64,000 nucleotides of DNA, taken from contig NZ_MVBC01000018.1 in assembly GCF_002007105.1 (NCBI RefSeq), forward strand, positions 47,970-111,969. Direction: 5' to 3'. The notes under the pieces are model-generated. The model was given only the letters and a program-made list of their open reading frames with translations. It was not told the origin of the DNA and ran no database searches. Made by a program: the position numbers and the translations under genes. This stretch comes from Hymenobacter sp. CRA2 (GTDB lineage Bacteria; Bacteroidota; Bacteroidia; Cytophagales; Hymenobacteraceae). Positions 1 to 7,934 of this stretch are shown here, in pieces (position 1 is the first letter of the stretch; every line of letters begins with the position of its first letter).

Positions 1-477
1 ACCCAGGGCCGCAGATTGAACCTGCTCGTTTTCATCATCGAGCAACCGTAGCAAAGCCGCCAGGGCTGGTTCGGTGGCTACGCTCATCTGGTGGTTACGG
101 CCCAGAGCAAATGCGGCCATCAGCCTTTCCCGCCACTCCGGTGCCTCCGTAGCGGCCAGCAGGTGCGGCAGCGCGGTTTCGCCTACGATGTTCAGCCCCC
201 AAATGGCGCGGTCGGCGACAGGGCTGTTTGCATCCAGCAACCGCTCCATCAGCAAGGGCGCCAGCTGCGCCGCATGGGCCTGCATCAGCGTGGAGTAGTG
301 CTTCACCAGCGCGGTCAGGGCAAAAAAGCGGATATGGTCGTTGACATCCGGAATGCGAGCAACCAGCTCTGGAAAAAAAGCGGGCCGCGCGTCGTGTTCG
401 GCCAGGTAGCGCACTGCCCGCAACTGTTCTTCTTTGCTCTCACTAGCCAAGTGGGCCTGGATTTCTTCGTCTTGCAT
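1..477 (-). CDS. HEAT-repeat-like protein, partial (C-terminus beyond window)
   Basis: An open frame of 159 codons runs from an ATG at 477 off the left edge. The product is rich in Ala, Leu and Glu and forms short helical pairs such as EEQLRAVRYLAEHD and PALAALLRLLDDENEQVQSA, the pattern of HEAT or Armadillo-type repeats. There is no signal peptide or membrane segment, so it should be cytoplasmic. Such proteins usually act as protein-binding scaffolds; the partner cannot be told from sequence. It lies downstream of asnA on the same strand but behind a strong hairpin, so it is probably transcribed separately. Confidence 0.6.
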   Translation of the reverse strand, partial: MQDEEIQAHLASESKEEQLRAVRYLAEHDARPAFFPELVARIPDVNDHIRFFALTALVKHYSTLMQAHAAQLAPLLMERLLDANSPVADRAIWGLNIVGETALPHLLAATEAPEWRERLMAAFALGRNHQMSVATEPALAALLRLLDDENEQVQSAALG

Positions 478-522
478 AAGTCACCGTATTGGCTGCAAGT
501 AAGCGCTTTACCCATGAAAACG

Positions 523-555
523 AACGGGTCGGCTCCGCTCAGGAGCCGGCCCGTT
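523..555 (-). terminator. Hairpin terminator after asnA
   Basis: A GC-rich inverted repeat (arms about 14 nt, loop near 537-541) lies 34 nt past the asnA stop. On the minus strand it is followed by a short T-containing stretch (CGTTTTC). It most likely ends asnA transcription before the HEAT-like gene. Confidence 0.6.
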
Positions 556-588
556 CCGGGGTCAAACCAAACTTGCTTCGCGGGCCGC

Positions 589-1626
589 TTACAGTAGCTC
601 CACGCCCGTGCCCATCAGTTCCGCGCGCACGGCTTCGGGCCAGATGCTCACTTGCACTTCGCCGATGTGCGTCTTGCGCAGCATGAACATGGTCACGCGC
701 GACTGACCAATGCCGCCGCCGATGCTCTCCGTGAGCTGTCCTTCGAGCAGCATTTTGTGGAAGGCCAGCTCGGCGCGCTCAGGGCAGCCGCGCAGGGCCA
801 GCTGCTTGTCCAGGGCCGTCTTGTCGACCCGAATGCCCATCGAGGACACCTCAAAGGCCGATTGCAGGCCCGGGTGCCAAAGCACGATGTCGCCGTTGAG
901 GCCGCGGCGGCCAGCTTCGGTTTCGGTGCTCCAGTCATCATAGTCGGGGGCGCGGCCGTCGTGGATTTCGCCGTGACTCAGCTCGCCACCGATGCCGATG
1001 ATGAATACGGCGCCGTATTCCTTGGCTGCTTCGGTTTCGCGCTGCTTCACCGTGAGCGTGGGGTAGCGCTGCAGCAGCTCCTCGGCGTGGATGAAGGTGA
1101 TTTGCTCGGGCAGCACCGGCGTGATTTCCGGGTACTCCTCGGCCACGCGCAGCTCGGTGGTGCGCAGCGCGTCGTAGATTTTGCCGACGGTTTCTGTCAG
1201 GAACGGAATGGTGCGCTGCTCGGGCAGGATGTGCTTTTCCCAGTCCCACTGATCCACGTAGATCGAGTGAATGGGCGAATAATCCTCATCGGGGCGCAGG
1301 GCGCGCATGTCGGTGAGGATGCCGCGGCCCGCGGGAATACCCAGCTCACGGAGGCGCAGGCGTTTCCACTTGGCCAGCGAGTGCACCACCACGGCGCGCT
1401 GCTCCTGCAGGGCCTTGATGGGAAACGACACGGGGCGCTCCACGCCGTTCAGGTCGTCGTTGATGCCGGTGCCATCGAGCACGGCGATGGGCGACGACAC
1501 TTTGGTGAGCTGCAGCTGACGCGCAAGCTCCTTGGCGAAGGTGTCCTTCACGAAGCTGATGGCTTCCTCGGTTTTGAGCAGCTCCGTGGAGCTCAGGGTG
1601 TGGGCGGAGGCGGTGGCCGTTTCCAT
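589..1626 (-). CDS. asnA: Aspartate-ammonia ligase (asparagine synthetase A)
   Basis: This 345-residue cytoplasmic enzyme makes asparagine from aspartate, ammonia and ATP. It has the AsnA core: VLDGTGINDDLNGVERPVSF near residues 50-70, DEDYSPIHSIYVDQWDWEK near 115-133, RAPDYDDW, NGDIVLW, FEVSSMGIRVD, and the class-II-synthetase-like GGGIGQSRVTMFMLRKTHIG near the C-terminus. Length matches the family (about 330-350). The frame stays open upstream to 1824, but that part runs through the leader hairpins, has no AsnA similarity, and the METATAS start at 1626 fits the family N-terminus. The upstream leader encodes an Asn-rich peptide and an attenuator, so expression is probably tied to the supply of charged Asn-tRNA. 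Confidence 0.96.
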   Translation of the reverse strand: METATASAHTLSSTELLKTEEAISFVKDTFAKELARQLQLTKVSSPIAVLDGTGINDDLNGVERPVSFPIKALQEQRAVVVHSLAKWKRLRLRELGIPAGRGILTDMRALRPDEDYSPIHSIYVDQWDWEKHILPEQRTIPFLTETVGKIYDALRTTELRVAEEYPEITPVLPEQITFIHAEELLQRYPTLTVKQRETEAAKEYGAVFIIGIGGELSHGEIHDGRAPDYDDWSTETEAGRRGLNGDIVLWHPGLQSAFEVSSMGIRVDKTALDKQLALRGCPERAELAFHKMLLEGQLTESIGGGIGQSRVTMFMLRKTHIGEVQVSIWPEAVRAELMGTGVELL

Positions 1627-1762
1627 AGTTATTTGGGTTTTTATGTGTGTGAAAGTGTGTTTTCGGTTTGGATTTCCTGAAGTATTGGCAAGGCTCCGCC
1701 CGGCCGAAAAAACGGGCTGTTTTTTCGGAATCAGGAAACCTTGAAATGCTCGTGGAAGGGCG

Positions 1763-1792
1763 AAAAAAAAGCCTTCCGTTTTCGGAAGGCTT
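1763..1792 (-). terminator. Rho-independent attenuator terminator in the asnA leader
   Basis: On the minus strand an AAGCCTTCCG arm (1783-1792), a four-base loop and a CGGAAGGC arm (1771-1778) are followed by eight T residues (1763-1770). It lies 136 nt before the asnA start codon rather than after a gene, so it should abort asnA transcription unless its first arm is held by the antiterminator. Confidence 0.85.
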
Positions 1793-1824
1793 ACAAAATC
1801 AATTACTGATTCAGTGTCTGTCAA

Positions 1825-1902
1825 TCAGACCAATAGCCTTCCATGTCGGAATAGATTATTATTCCGATTCTGGTTATTGAGGCTGTTGGCGAACTGACGC
1901 AT
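1825..1902 (-). CDS. Asn-rich leader peptide of asnA (25 aa)
   Basis: A 25-codon frame starts with ATG at 1902 and stops with TGA at 1825-1827. Seven of its codons are Asn (6, 9, 10, 12, 14, 15 and 16), concentrated in the core NSLNNQNRNNN. The stop codon falls beside the segment that pairs with the terminator arm. This is the layout of amino-acid biosynthetic leader peptides, here carrying the amino acid that asnA makes. The peptide itself is not expected to have a function beyond sensing translation speed. Confidence 0.8.
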   Translation of the reverse strand: MRQFANSLNNQNRNNNLFRHGRLLV

Positions 1903-1956
1903 GAGGCTGCTTTAGGGGCGTTTCGAGGGCTAAAATAAGAGCCTGAGTTTAAGCTG

Positions 1957-1985
1957 CAAAAATATTTATCAAATAATTTTTCCAA
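1957..1985 (-). promoter_or_regulatory. Candidate Bacteroidota-type promoter for the asnA leader
   Basis: On the minus strand TATTTTTG (1957-1964) matches the -7 consensus TAnnTTTG, and a TTG (1983-1985) lies 18 nt upstream as a -33 element. Transcription would begin near 1950, about 50 nt before the leader peptide. The rest of the gap to 2175 shows no gene or further structure. Confidence 0.5.
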
Positions 1986-2175
1986 GTTCGGCAGTTCTCG
2001 CACGCGTGGGATATATCGTCACGTTGCAGGCCTGCCCTGCCCGAGCCAACATACCCGGGTTTGGTGCTTGGCGGCCTGGGGCCTTCCTTTGCAGCGCGAA
2101 AAAGCCGTAGCTCGACCGGAACAGCCCGCCTGCTCCCTCGTACACCTACCGCTCCCTTCTGTGCCCCCGTTGCCC

Positions 2176-2562
2176 GTGCGCCAAGCCATTGCCATTCTGC
2201 TTCTCTGTTCGCTGTCGGTGCACTGCGCCGGGCGCTTGGGCATTGTGGCCAGCTGGTGGCTCAACCGCGACTACGTGGCCCGCGTGCTCTGCATCAACCG
2301 CGACAAGCCGCAGATGCACTGCAACGGCAAGTGCCACCTGCGCAAACAGCTGCGCGCGGCCGACGCCCGCGAAGCCAAGCAGCAGCCCGGCCCCAGCAAG
2401 CAGGCGTTTCAGGAAATCGTGCTGGCCTGCCCGGTCCTGGAGCCCGTAGCGCTGCCAGCGCCAGCGTGGTACGCGGGGGCGGCGCCGCGCTACGCAGCTC
2501 TGTGCGTGCCCCAGTACGCCTGGGACCGGCCCGGGCCGGAGTACCCGCCCGCGGAGGGCTGA
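2176..2562 (+). CDS. Small membrane-anchored Cys-motif protein
   Basis: The product (128 aa from the GTG at 2176) begins with a hydrophobic segment, about residues 3-24, and then carries LCINRDKPQMHCNGKCHLRK, a pattern with three Cys that I recognise from small uncharacterised Bacteroidota proteins encoded beside TonB receptors. The C-terminal half is Ala/Pro rich. No ATG exists in frame; GTG 2176, GTG 2161 and TTG 2068 are possible starts, and 2176 puts the hydrophobic stretch at the very N-terminus as in relatives. It lies about 100 nt upstream of the TonB receptor on the same strand. A role in metal handling is a guess from the Cys/His motif and neighbours. Confidence 0.6.
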   Translation: MRQAIAILLLCSLSVHCAGRLGIVASWWLNRDYVARVLCINRDKPQMHCNGKCHLRKQLRAADAREAKQQPGPSKQAFQEIVLACPVLEPVALPAPAWYAGAAPRYAALCVPQYAWDRPGPEYPPAEG

Positions 2563-2665
2563 TTGATTCCCGTTTTTCGGAATTCGGCGAACTGCCTGGT
2601 TCGGCGCGCGGCTTTCGTTAGGGCCCTGCGCGGCGGCAGCTTGCCTTCAATCAGCCTGTAAATCA

Positions 2666-5083
2666 GTGAAGAAAGCTTTACCGCTGTTGCTGGCCCTTGT
2701 GGGGGCGGGGCAGGCAGCCTGGGCGCAGCGTAGCCTCTCGGGGCGCGTGTTCGACGCCACGACCAAAGAACCCCTCATTGGCGCTACCGTGCGCACGGCC
2801 GACGGCCAGCTGGGCACCGCCACCAACGGCACCGGGCAGTTTACCCTTGCCACCACTGCTTCGCAGCTGGTAGTGACGGCCGTGGGCTACCAGCCGCAAA
2901 CCTTAGCGGTACCCACCGACGGCACCGCCCTGCGCGTGGCGCTGGCCCCGGCCGTGCAGGATTTGCAGACGGTGGTGGTGACGGCCTCGCGCGAGGCGCA
3001 GCTGCGCACCGAGGCCCCGGTGGCCATCAGCAAACTCTCCCCAACCGTCATTCAGGACACCAAGCCGACCTTGCTGGTGGAGCTCATCAACAAGGTGCCG
3101 GGCGTGGTGATGCTCAACTACGGCAACGAGCAGCACGCCATGGGCATTCGGCAGCCCTTCGGCACCAATGCCTACTTTCTGTACCTGGAAGACGGCGTAC
3201 CGCTGCGGCCCATGGGCGTGTTCAACCACAACGCCCTGCTGGAGACAAACCCGCTGGCCATCAACTCCATCGAAGTAGTGAAAGGCCCGGCTTCGTCGCT
3301 GTACGGGCCGGAGGCCGTGGGCGGGGCCGTGAACGTGCTGACCAAGCGCCCGACCAGCGTGCCCACGGCCAGCCTGGGCGTGCAGGGCGACCAGTACGGC
3401 TACCGCCGGGTGCAGTTCGGCGGCGGGGGCATGGTTACGCCGAAGCTCGGGGCTTACGTGAGCGGCTACGTGGCGCGGCAGCGCGACTCCTGGCTAGCCT
3501 CGTCGGATTACAATAAGCAGTCGGTGAACGGGCGGGTGGGATATGCCCTGACCGAGCGCACCCGGCTGACGGCCGCCGCCTCGTACAACAACTACGACTC
3601 GCAGACCAGCAGCAGCATCGACAGCGTGGCCTACTACCGGCGTGAGTACTCGTCGACCTCGGACTTCACTTACCGCAAAACCTACGCGCTGCGGGCCCGC
3701 CTCACGGCCGAGCAGCAGTGGAACGCGCAGAATGTCAGCACGCTTACAGCTTACTTCCGCGACAACAGCGTGGGCCAGAACCCGAGCTACGGCATCCGCT
3801 GGAACCCGACGCCCTCGGCCACGAACGACCCCAGCAAGGCCAAGGGCGAGGTCAACGTCAATGCCTTCCGCAGCTACGGCCTGCTGGCCCAGCACAGCGT
3901 GCGGTTCGCTTGGCTGAACTCGCACTTACTCGGCGGGGCCAGCTTCGACTACTCCCCTACCCGCTACGACGCCCACCAGATAGACCTGGCGGCCCAGCTG
4001 CGGCCGGGCGGAAAATCGGTGGCGCAGTATACCGTGCTGGCCGACCGGCCCGACTTGCCCATTGCCGATTACGACACGGATCTGCGCAACGCGGCCGTGT
4101 ACGCGCAGTTCGACCTGCATCCCATCGGCGCCCTGCCGCAGCTGCAGCTCACGCTGGGCGGCCGCTTCGACCGGCTGGCCTTCGATTACCACAACTACCT
4201 GGACGAGTCGGTGGGCGCGAAGGTGTACCAGCAGGCCACCCCGAAAGCGGGCCTGACCTATGACCTGGGCAAGGGCCGCGGCGTGTATGCCAACTACTCG
4301 CAGGGCTTTTCGCCGCCCGGCCTCACGTCCATCTTCCGCAAGCGGCCCGGCACCGGTGTCACTACGGGCGGCGTGAGCGTGCCGGCCGATTTCTACTACA
4401 ACCTGCGGCCGGCGCGCTTCTACAACAAGGAAGTGGGCGGCTGGGTGTCGTTGCTCGCGGGCAAGGTGTACCTCGACGTGGCCCTGTACCAGCTGGACGG
4501 CCGCAACGAGCTGCTGAGCATCCGCCAGCCCGACAACTCTACCGACTACCAGAGCGCCGGCAAAACCCTGCACCGCGGCGTGGAATACGGCCTCACGTAC
4601 CGCCCGACGCCGGAGCTGCTGTTTCGCTTCGGGGGCACCAACGCTGTGCACCGTTTCGAGGAGTTCGTGCTGAGTACCAAGGCCTCCGACGCCGTGCAAA
4701 ACGCCAACGGCAAGCAGATGCCGCAGGCTCCGTACTGGGTGGCCAATACCGAACTGACCTACAAGCCGCAGTGGCTCCCCGGCCTGCGCGTGGCGGCTGA
4801 GTACCAACGCATCAGTGCCTGGTATCAGGACCAGATCAACCAGGTGCGCTACGACGACCGGGGCCTGTTCGGGGCCCGCGGAGTCAGCGTGCTGAATATG
4901 CGCACCGGCTACAGCTGGCGCGAAACCGTGGAGGTCTTCGTGAACGTGCTCAACGTGACCAACGAGCTGTACGCCACCGCCGCCACCCGCGGCAACAACG
5001 CCACCGACCGCAGCACTTACACGCCCGGCGCGCCCCGCACCGTGAGCGTGGGCCTGCAGTACAACTTCATTGGTAAAAAGTAG
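2666..5083 (+). CDS. TonB-dependent outer-membrane receptor
   Basis: This 805-residue protein should import a large or scarce ligand across the outer membrane using TonB energy. A signal peptide ends near residue 20 (QAAWAQ). A carboxypeptidase-regulatory-like domain spans about 24-105, a Ton-box-like DLQTVVVTAS lies near 107-116, and the plug follows with LYLEDGVPLRP, IEVVKGPASSLYGPEAVGG and AVNVLTKRP. The rest is a beta-barrel ending in an aromatic-rich strand (QYNFIGKK). It starts with GTG at 2666; no better start places the signal peptide at the N-terminus. The PepSY protein downstream is typical of iron-siderophore or copper uptake loci, so a metal chelate is the likely ligand, but the substrate is not shown by sequence. 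Confidence 0.93.
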   Translation: MKKALPLLLALVGAGQAAWAQRSLSGRVFDATTKEPLIGATVRTADGQLGTATNGTGQFTLATTASQLVVTAVGYQPQTLAVPTDGTALRVALAPAVQDLQTVVVTASREAQLRTEAPVAISKLSPTVIQDTKPTLLVELINKVPGVVMLNYGNEQHAMGIRQPFGTNAYFLYLEDGVPLRPMGVFNHNALLETNPLAINSIEVVKGPASSLYGPEAVGGAVNVLTKRPTSVPTASLGVQGDQYGYRRVQFGGGGMVTPKLGAYVSGYVARQRDSWLASSDYNKQSVNGRVGYALTERTRLTAAASYNNYDSQTSSSIDSVAYYRREYSSTSDFTYRKTYALRARLTAEQQWNAQNVSTLTAYFRDNSVGQNPSYGIRWNPTPSATNDPSKAKGEVNVNAFRSYGLLAQHSVRFAWLNSHLLGGASFDYSPTRYDAHQIDLAAQLRPGGKSVAQYTVLADRPDLPIADYDTDLRNAAVYAQFDLHPIGALPQLQLTLGGRFDRLAFDYHNYLDESVGAKVYQQATPKAGLTYDLGKGRGVYANYSQGFSPPGLTSIFRKRPGTGVTTGGVSVPADFYYNLRPARFYNKEVGGWVSLLAGKVYLDVALYQLDGRNELLSIRQPDNSTDYQSAGKTLHRGVEYGLTYRPTPELLFRFGGTNAVHRFEEFVLSTKASDAVQNANGKQMPQAPYWVANTELTYKPQWLPGLRVAAEYQRISAWYQDQINQVRYDDRGLFGARGVSVLNMRTGYSWRETVEVFVNVLNVTNELYATAATRGNNATDRSTYTPGAPRTVSVGLQYNFIGKK

Positions 5084-5100
5084 CTCCAAATGCTAGAACT

Positions 5101-5236
5101 AGCTCCCCTCCTCAGCTGAGGAAGGGTTGGGGGTGGTTGAAAAACAGAGCTAAAAGGCTAGAAAATTTAGTTCTGGAAGTTGTACAACGATTCATCAACC
5201 ACCCCTGGCCCCTCCTCAGCTGAGGAGGGGGACTAC
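5101..5236. repeat. Intergenic palindromic repeat, family A copy 1
   Basis: A roughly 135-nt unit has long inverted ends, each containing the palindrome CCTCCTCAGCTGAGGA and the block GGGGGTGGTTGA or its complement, around a less conserved centre. It lies between the TonB receptor and the PepSY gene. Related units are at 6863-6994 and 53394-53526. Confidence 0.85.
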
Positions 5237-5284
5237 CTCTAGCCTTAGCTCTACTTCCTCTGCTCCCGCCCTCTTTTCGCTTCC

Positions 5285-6838
5285 ATGCCAACCATCGAAC
5301 AAACCATACCCCACCGCCCCATTCGCCAGGCCGTGCAGCGCCGCATGTACCGCTGGCACCGGCTGCTGGGCCTTGTCACCGTCATCCCCGTCATCATCTG
5401 GACGCTCAGCGGCCTTTCGCACCCGCTGATGAGCAACTGGCTGCGGCCCAAAATTGCCAAGGAGACCTTGCCGCCTACGCCGGCCTTCCGTCCTGCCGTT
5501 CCTTTGCAACAGGTGCTGCAAAACCACCAAATCAGTCACCTGCGCAACGTGCGGCTGGTGCGCTTCGAGGGCCAGCCGGCTTACCAGCTGCTCCTGGAAG
5601 CGCCCACAGCCGTGCCGCGCTACTTCAGCGCCCGCACCGGCACTGAGCTGGGCCCGGACGCCGACCGCCGATTTGCCGAACGGCTGGCGCGTTACTTCAC
5701 CCAGGACTCCACGAGCCGCGTAACGTCGGCGGAGCGGCTAACGGGCTTCACCCAAGACTACCCGTTCGTCAACCGCCTGCTGCCGGTCTGGAAAATCACC
5801 TTCGCGGCCCCCAACGGCCTGACGGTGTACGTGGAGACGATGCCGGCCCGGCTGGCCACCTTCAACAACCCGACGCGTGCCGCCTTCCTGCGCATGTTCA
5901 GCCTGCTGCACACCTGGTCGTGGCTGGAGCTGATCGGCAACAACACGGTGCGCGTGCTGGTGATGGTAACGCTGCTAACCGTCATCATGGTGTCCACGCT
6001 CAGCGGGCTGATCATCTACGGCTTTATGTGGCGCCGCTTCCGCCAGCCGCGCAAGGCCAGCGACCAAATAGGGTGGCTGCGCAAAAACCACCGAGTGGTC
6101 GGTCTAGCCGTGTCGCTGGTGACGCTGACTTTCGCCTTCAGCGGCGCCTGGCACGCCCTGCGCAAGCTGGAGCCCGACGAGCGGCTGCGCTACCAGCACG
6201 CACCGGCCGTGGCCGCCCGGCAGCTCGGCGTCGATGTGACGCAGCTGCCGCTGAACTGGGAACAGGTGCAAAACGTGGCGCTAGCCGAACTCAACGGGCA
6301 GGCCTACTACCAGGTATTTCAGCTGCCCGCCGACGAAAAAAGCCCCGCCAGCGGGCCAAAGGGCAAGGCCGGCAACAGCACCGGGCAGCCCGTGGAAGCC
6401 GTACGGGCGGCGACCGTCACGTATTACAGCGCGGCCACCGGCGAGCCACTCGCGGAAGGCAGCACGCAGTACGCGCAGTTCCTGGCCAACAGCTTCCTCG
6501 GCGAAACTGCCGACCAACTACCCGCCATCGAGCAGACCGCGCTAATTGACCATTTCGAGGGTGAGTACGGCTTCATCAACAAGCGCCTGCCAGTGATGAA
6601 AGTGGCCTACGCCACGCCCAGCCAGACCACGCTGTACGTGGAACCTGCCACCGGCCGCTTGGCCGCCCGCGTCGACAACGCGGACCGCTACGAAGGGCTG
6701 AGTTTTGCTTTTCTGCACAAGTACCACGGCGTGGGCACGCTGGGCAAGAACATCCGCGACGCGGTGACCATGCTCTCGGCGGCCGGTGTGCTGGCTGTGT
6801 CGCTGCTGGGCCTGTGGCTGTTTGCGAAAGTAAAATAG
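5285..6838 (+). CDS. PepSY-associated transmembrane protein
   Basis: This 517-residue inner-membrane protein has a TM helix near 23-45 (LLGLVTVIPVIIWTLSGLSH), further helices near 218-245 and 262-285, and a C-terminal helix (VLAVSLLGLWLF). Two soluble PepSY-like halves resemble each other: DYPFVNRLLPVWKITFA with VYVETMPARLATF in the first, and EYGFINKRLPVMKVAYA with LYVEPATGRLAA in the second. The PepSY-TM family is found next to TonB receptors and in some cases is linked to ferric-siderophore reduction in the periplasm. The gene follows the TonB receptor with a palindromic repeat between them, which supports co-transcription in a metal-uptake operon. Confidence 0.85.
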   Translation: MPTIEQTIPHRPIRQAVQRRMYRWHRLLGLVTVIPVIIWTLSGLSHPLMSNWLRPKIAKETLPPTPAFRPAVPLQQVLQNHQISHLRNVRLVRFEGQPAYQLLLEAPTAVPRYFSARTGTELGPDADRRFAERLARYFTQDSTSRVTSAERLTGFTQDYPFVNRLLPVWKITFAAPNGLTVYVETMPARLATFNNPTRAAFLRMFSLLHTWSWLELIGNNTVRVLVMVTLLTVIMVSTLSGLIIYGFMWRRFRQPRKASDQIGWLRKNHRVVGLAVSLVTLTFAFSGAWHALRKLEPDERLRYQHAPAVAARQLGVDVTQLPLNWEQVQNVALAELNGQAYYQVFQLPADEKSPASGPKGKAGNSTGQPVEAVRAATVTYYSAATGEPLAEGSTQYAQFLANSFLGETADQLPAIEQTALIDHFEGEYGFINKRLPVMKVAYATPSQTTLYVEPATGRLAARVDNADRYEGLSFAFLHKYHGVGTLGKNIRDAVTMLSAAGVLAVSLLGLWLFAKVK

Positions 6839-6862
6839 CTTGGTTGCTGTCCTCAGCTAAGG

Positions 6863-6994
6863 CTAGCTCCCCTCCTCAGCTGAGGAGGGGTTGGGGGTGG
6901 TTGAAAGACTAGGGCTAAAAGGCTAATGCTAAACGATGTTCAACGATTGGTCAACCACCCCTAGCCCCTCCTCAGCTGAGGAGGGGAACTAGCT
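6863..6994. repeat. Intergenic palindromic repeat, family A copy 2
   Basis: The second unit of family A carries two perfect copies of the 22-nt palindrome whose core is CCTCCTCAGCTGAGGAGG, joined to GGGGTGGTTGA and its complement in inverted order. It sits just after the PepSY gene. Confidence 0.87.
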
Positions 6995-7055
6995 CTAGTC
7001 TTAGATTTTAGTCCAGAGGACTTAGCAGCGGGATTTTGTCCGGGAGTATATATGC

Positions 7056-7091
7056 AAAAAAGCCGCTTCCCGAGGCCAGAAAGCGGCTTTT
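7056..7091. terminator. Bidirectional hairpin terminator
   Basis: Arms AAAAGCCGCTT and AAGCGGCTTTT flank a 12-base loop. T-runs occur on both strands, so the hairpin can end the superoxide dismutase gene (minus strand) and readthrough from the PepSY gene (plus strand). Confidence 0.8.
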
Positions 7092-7113
7092 GCTATTTAG
7101 CAACGGGGTGACG

Positions 7114-7863
7114 CTAGCCTTTCTTGGCAGCTTCGTAGCGCTTACCGGCTTCCGACCAGTTCACCACGTTCCAGAAGGCGGCCACGTAATCGGGGCGCTT
7201 GTTCTGGTACTTGAGGTAGTAGGCGTGCTCCCATACATCGAGGCCGATGATGGGCGTGCCGCGCTGTACACCGGGCAAATCCATCAGCGGGTTGTCCTGG
7301 TTGGGGGTGCTGGTAATGGCCAGCTTGCCGGCTTTCGGGTCGTGAATCAGCCAGGCCCAGCCGGAACCGAAGCGGCCGGTGGCGGCTTTGGTGAATTCCT
7401 CCTTGAATTTGTCGAAGGAGCCGAAGTCTTTGGTGATGGCCGCGGCCAGCTCGCCGGTGGGCGGCCCGCCGCCCCTCTGGGCCAGCAGCTGCCAGAAAAA
7501 CGAGTGATTCCAGTGGCCGCCAGCGTTATTGCGGATGGCATCGGGCTGCTTGCTGGCGGAGGCCAGGAGCTGCGCCAGGCTCAGCTTTTCCTCCGGCTTG
7601 CCGCTCACCGCCTCGTTCAGTTTCGAGACGTAGGTTTTGTGGTGCGCATCGTGGTGAATCTCCATCGTCTTGGCGTCGATGTGGGGCTCCAGCGCATTGA
7701 AGGCGTAAGGCAGCGGCGGCAGGGTGAAGGGGCCGTCCGCGATGGGCGTGGCGCGGGCTTCGCGCAGCAGGCGTTCTTCGTGGGCGGCCGCCAGCACGGC
7801 GGGGCTTACCAGGGCGCCGACCACGGCCAGCACGCCGTTTTTCAGAAAATCTCGCTTCAGCAT
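7114..7863 (-). CDS. Exported Fe/Mn superoxide dismutase
   Basis: This 249-residue enzyme dismutates superoxide to oxygen and hydrogen peroxide. Metal ligands are visible as H61 in [15 protein letters not shown], the second His in [13 protein letters not shown], and Asp and His in [18 protein letters not shown]. The GG before HWNH and the NQDNPL segment resemble Mn-type or cambialistic enzymes more than Fe-type. The first 27 residues (KRDFLKNG, hydrophobic stretch, AVLAAA) look like a Tat-type signal with KR in place of RR, so it probably acts in the periplasm. The frame is open far upstream to 8439, but that part is the shadow of the nuclease gene; the ATG at 7863 begins the signal peptide. 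Confidence 0.93.
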   Translation of the reverse strand: MLKRDFLKNGVLAVVGALVSPAVLAAAHEERLLREARATPIADGPFTLPPLPYAFNALEPHIDAKTMEIHHDAHHKTYVSKLNEAVSGKPEEKLSLAQLLASASKQPDAIRNNAGGHWNHSFFWQLLAQRGGGPPTGELAAAITKDFGSFDKFKEEFTKAATGRFGSGWAWLIHDPKAGKLAITSTPNQDNPLMDLPGVQRGTPIIGLDVWEHAYYLKYQNKRPDYVAAFWNVVNWSEAGKRYEAAKKG

Positions 7864-7934
7864 GGGTGAAATGTGAACTAGGGAGATGGAAAGAGCCGAG
7901 CGGGCAAATACGGGATAAAACCCGATATCCGCGC

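Larger units (their letters stand above)
1763..1902 (-). promoter_or_regulatory. Predicted ribosome-mediated attenuator of asnA
   Basis: Four segments can pair in exclusive ways. Segment 1 (1880-1890, GCCAACAGCCT, leader codons 5-8) pairs with segment 2 (1829-1839, AGGCTATTGGT) with one mismatch and one G-U. Segment 2 (1835-1842, GGAAGGCT) instead pairs perfectly with segment 3 (AGCCTTCC, 1784-1791), the first arm of the terminator. Segment 3 with segment 4 forms the terminator. A ribosome stalled on the Asn codons would mask segment 1 and free segment 2 to block termination; a ribosome reaching the stop at 1825-1827 would cover segment 2 and allow termination. The pairings are read directly; the mechanism is inferred by analogy with trp and his attenuators. 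Confidence 0.8.

Noticed and set aside
652..1680. 342-codon plus-strand frame opposite asnA
   Set aside because: It is the antisense shadow of asnA; the product is low-complexity in Gly, Val, His and Gln with no domain, as expected from GC-rich third positions.
1627..1824. N-terminal extension of AsnA
   Set aside because: The open frame runs through the leader hairpins and has no AsnA similarity; the family start is at 1626.
1821..2003. 60-codon minus-strand frame covering the asnA leader
   Set aside because: It overlaps the predicted promoter and the Asn-rich leader peptide in another frame and has no features of a protein.
5101..7000. CRISPR-like array from repeated palindromes near the TonB/PepSY genes
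   Set aside because: Only two units about 1.6 kb apart with a gene between them; no regular spacers and no cas genes.
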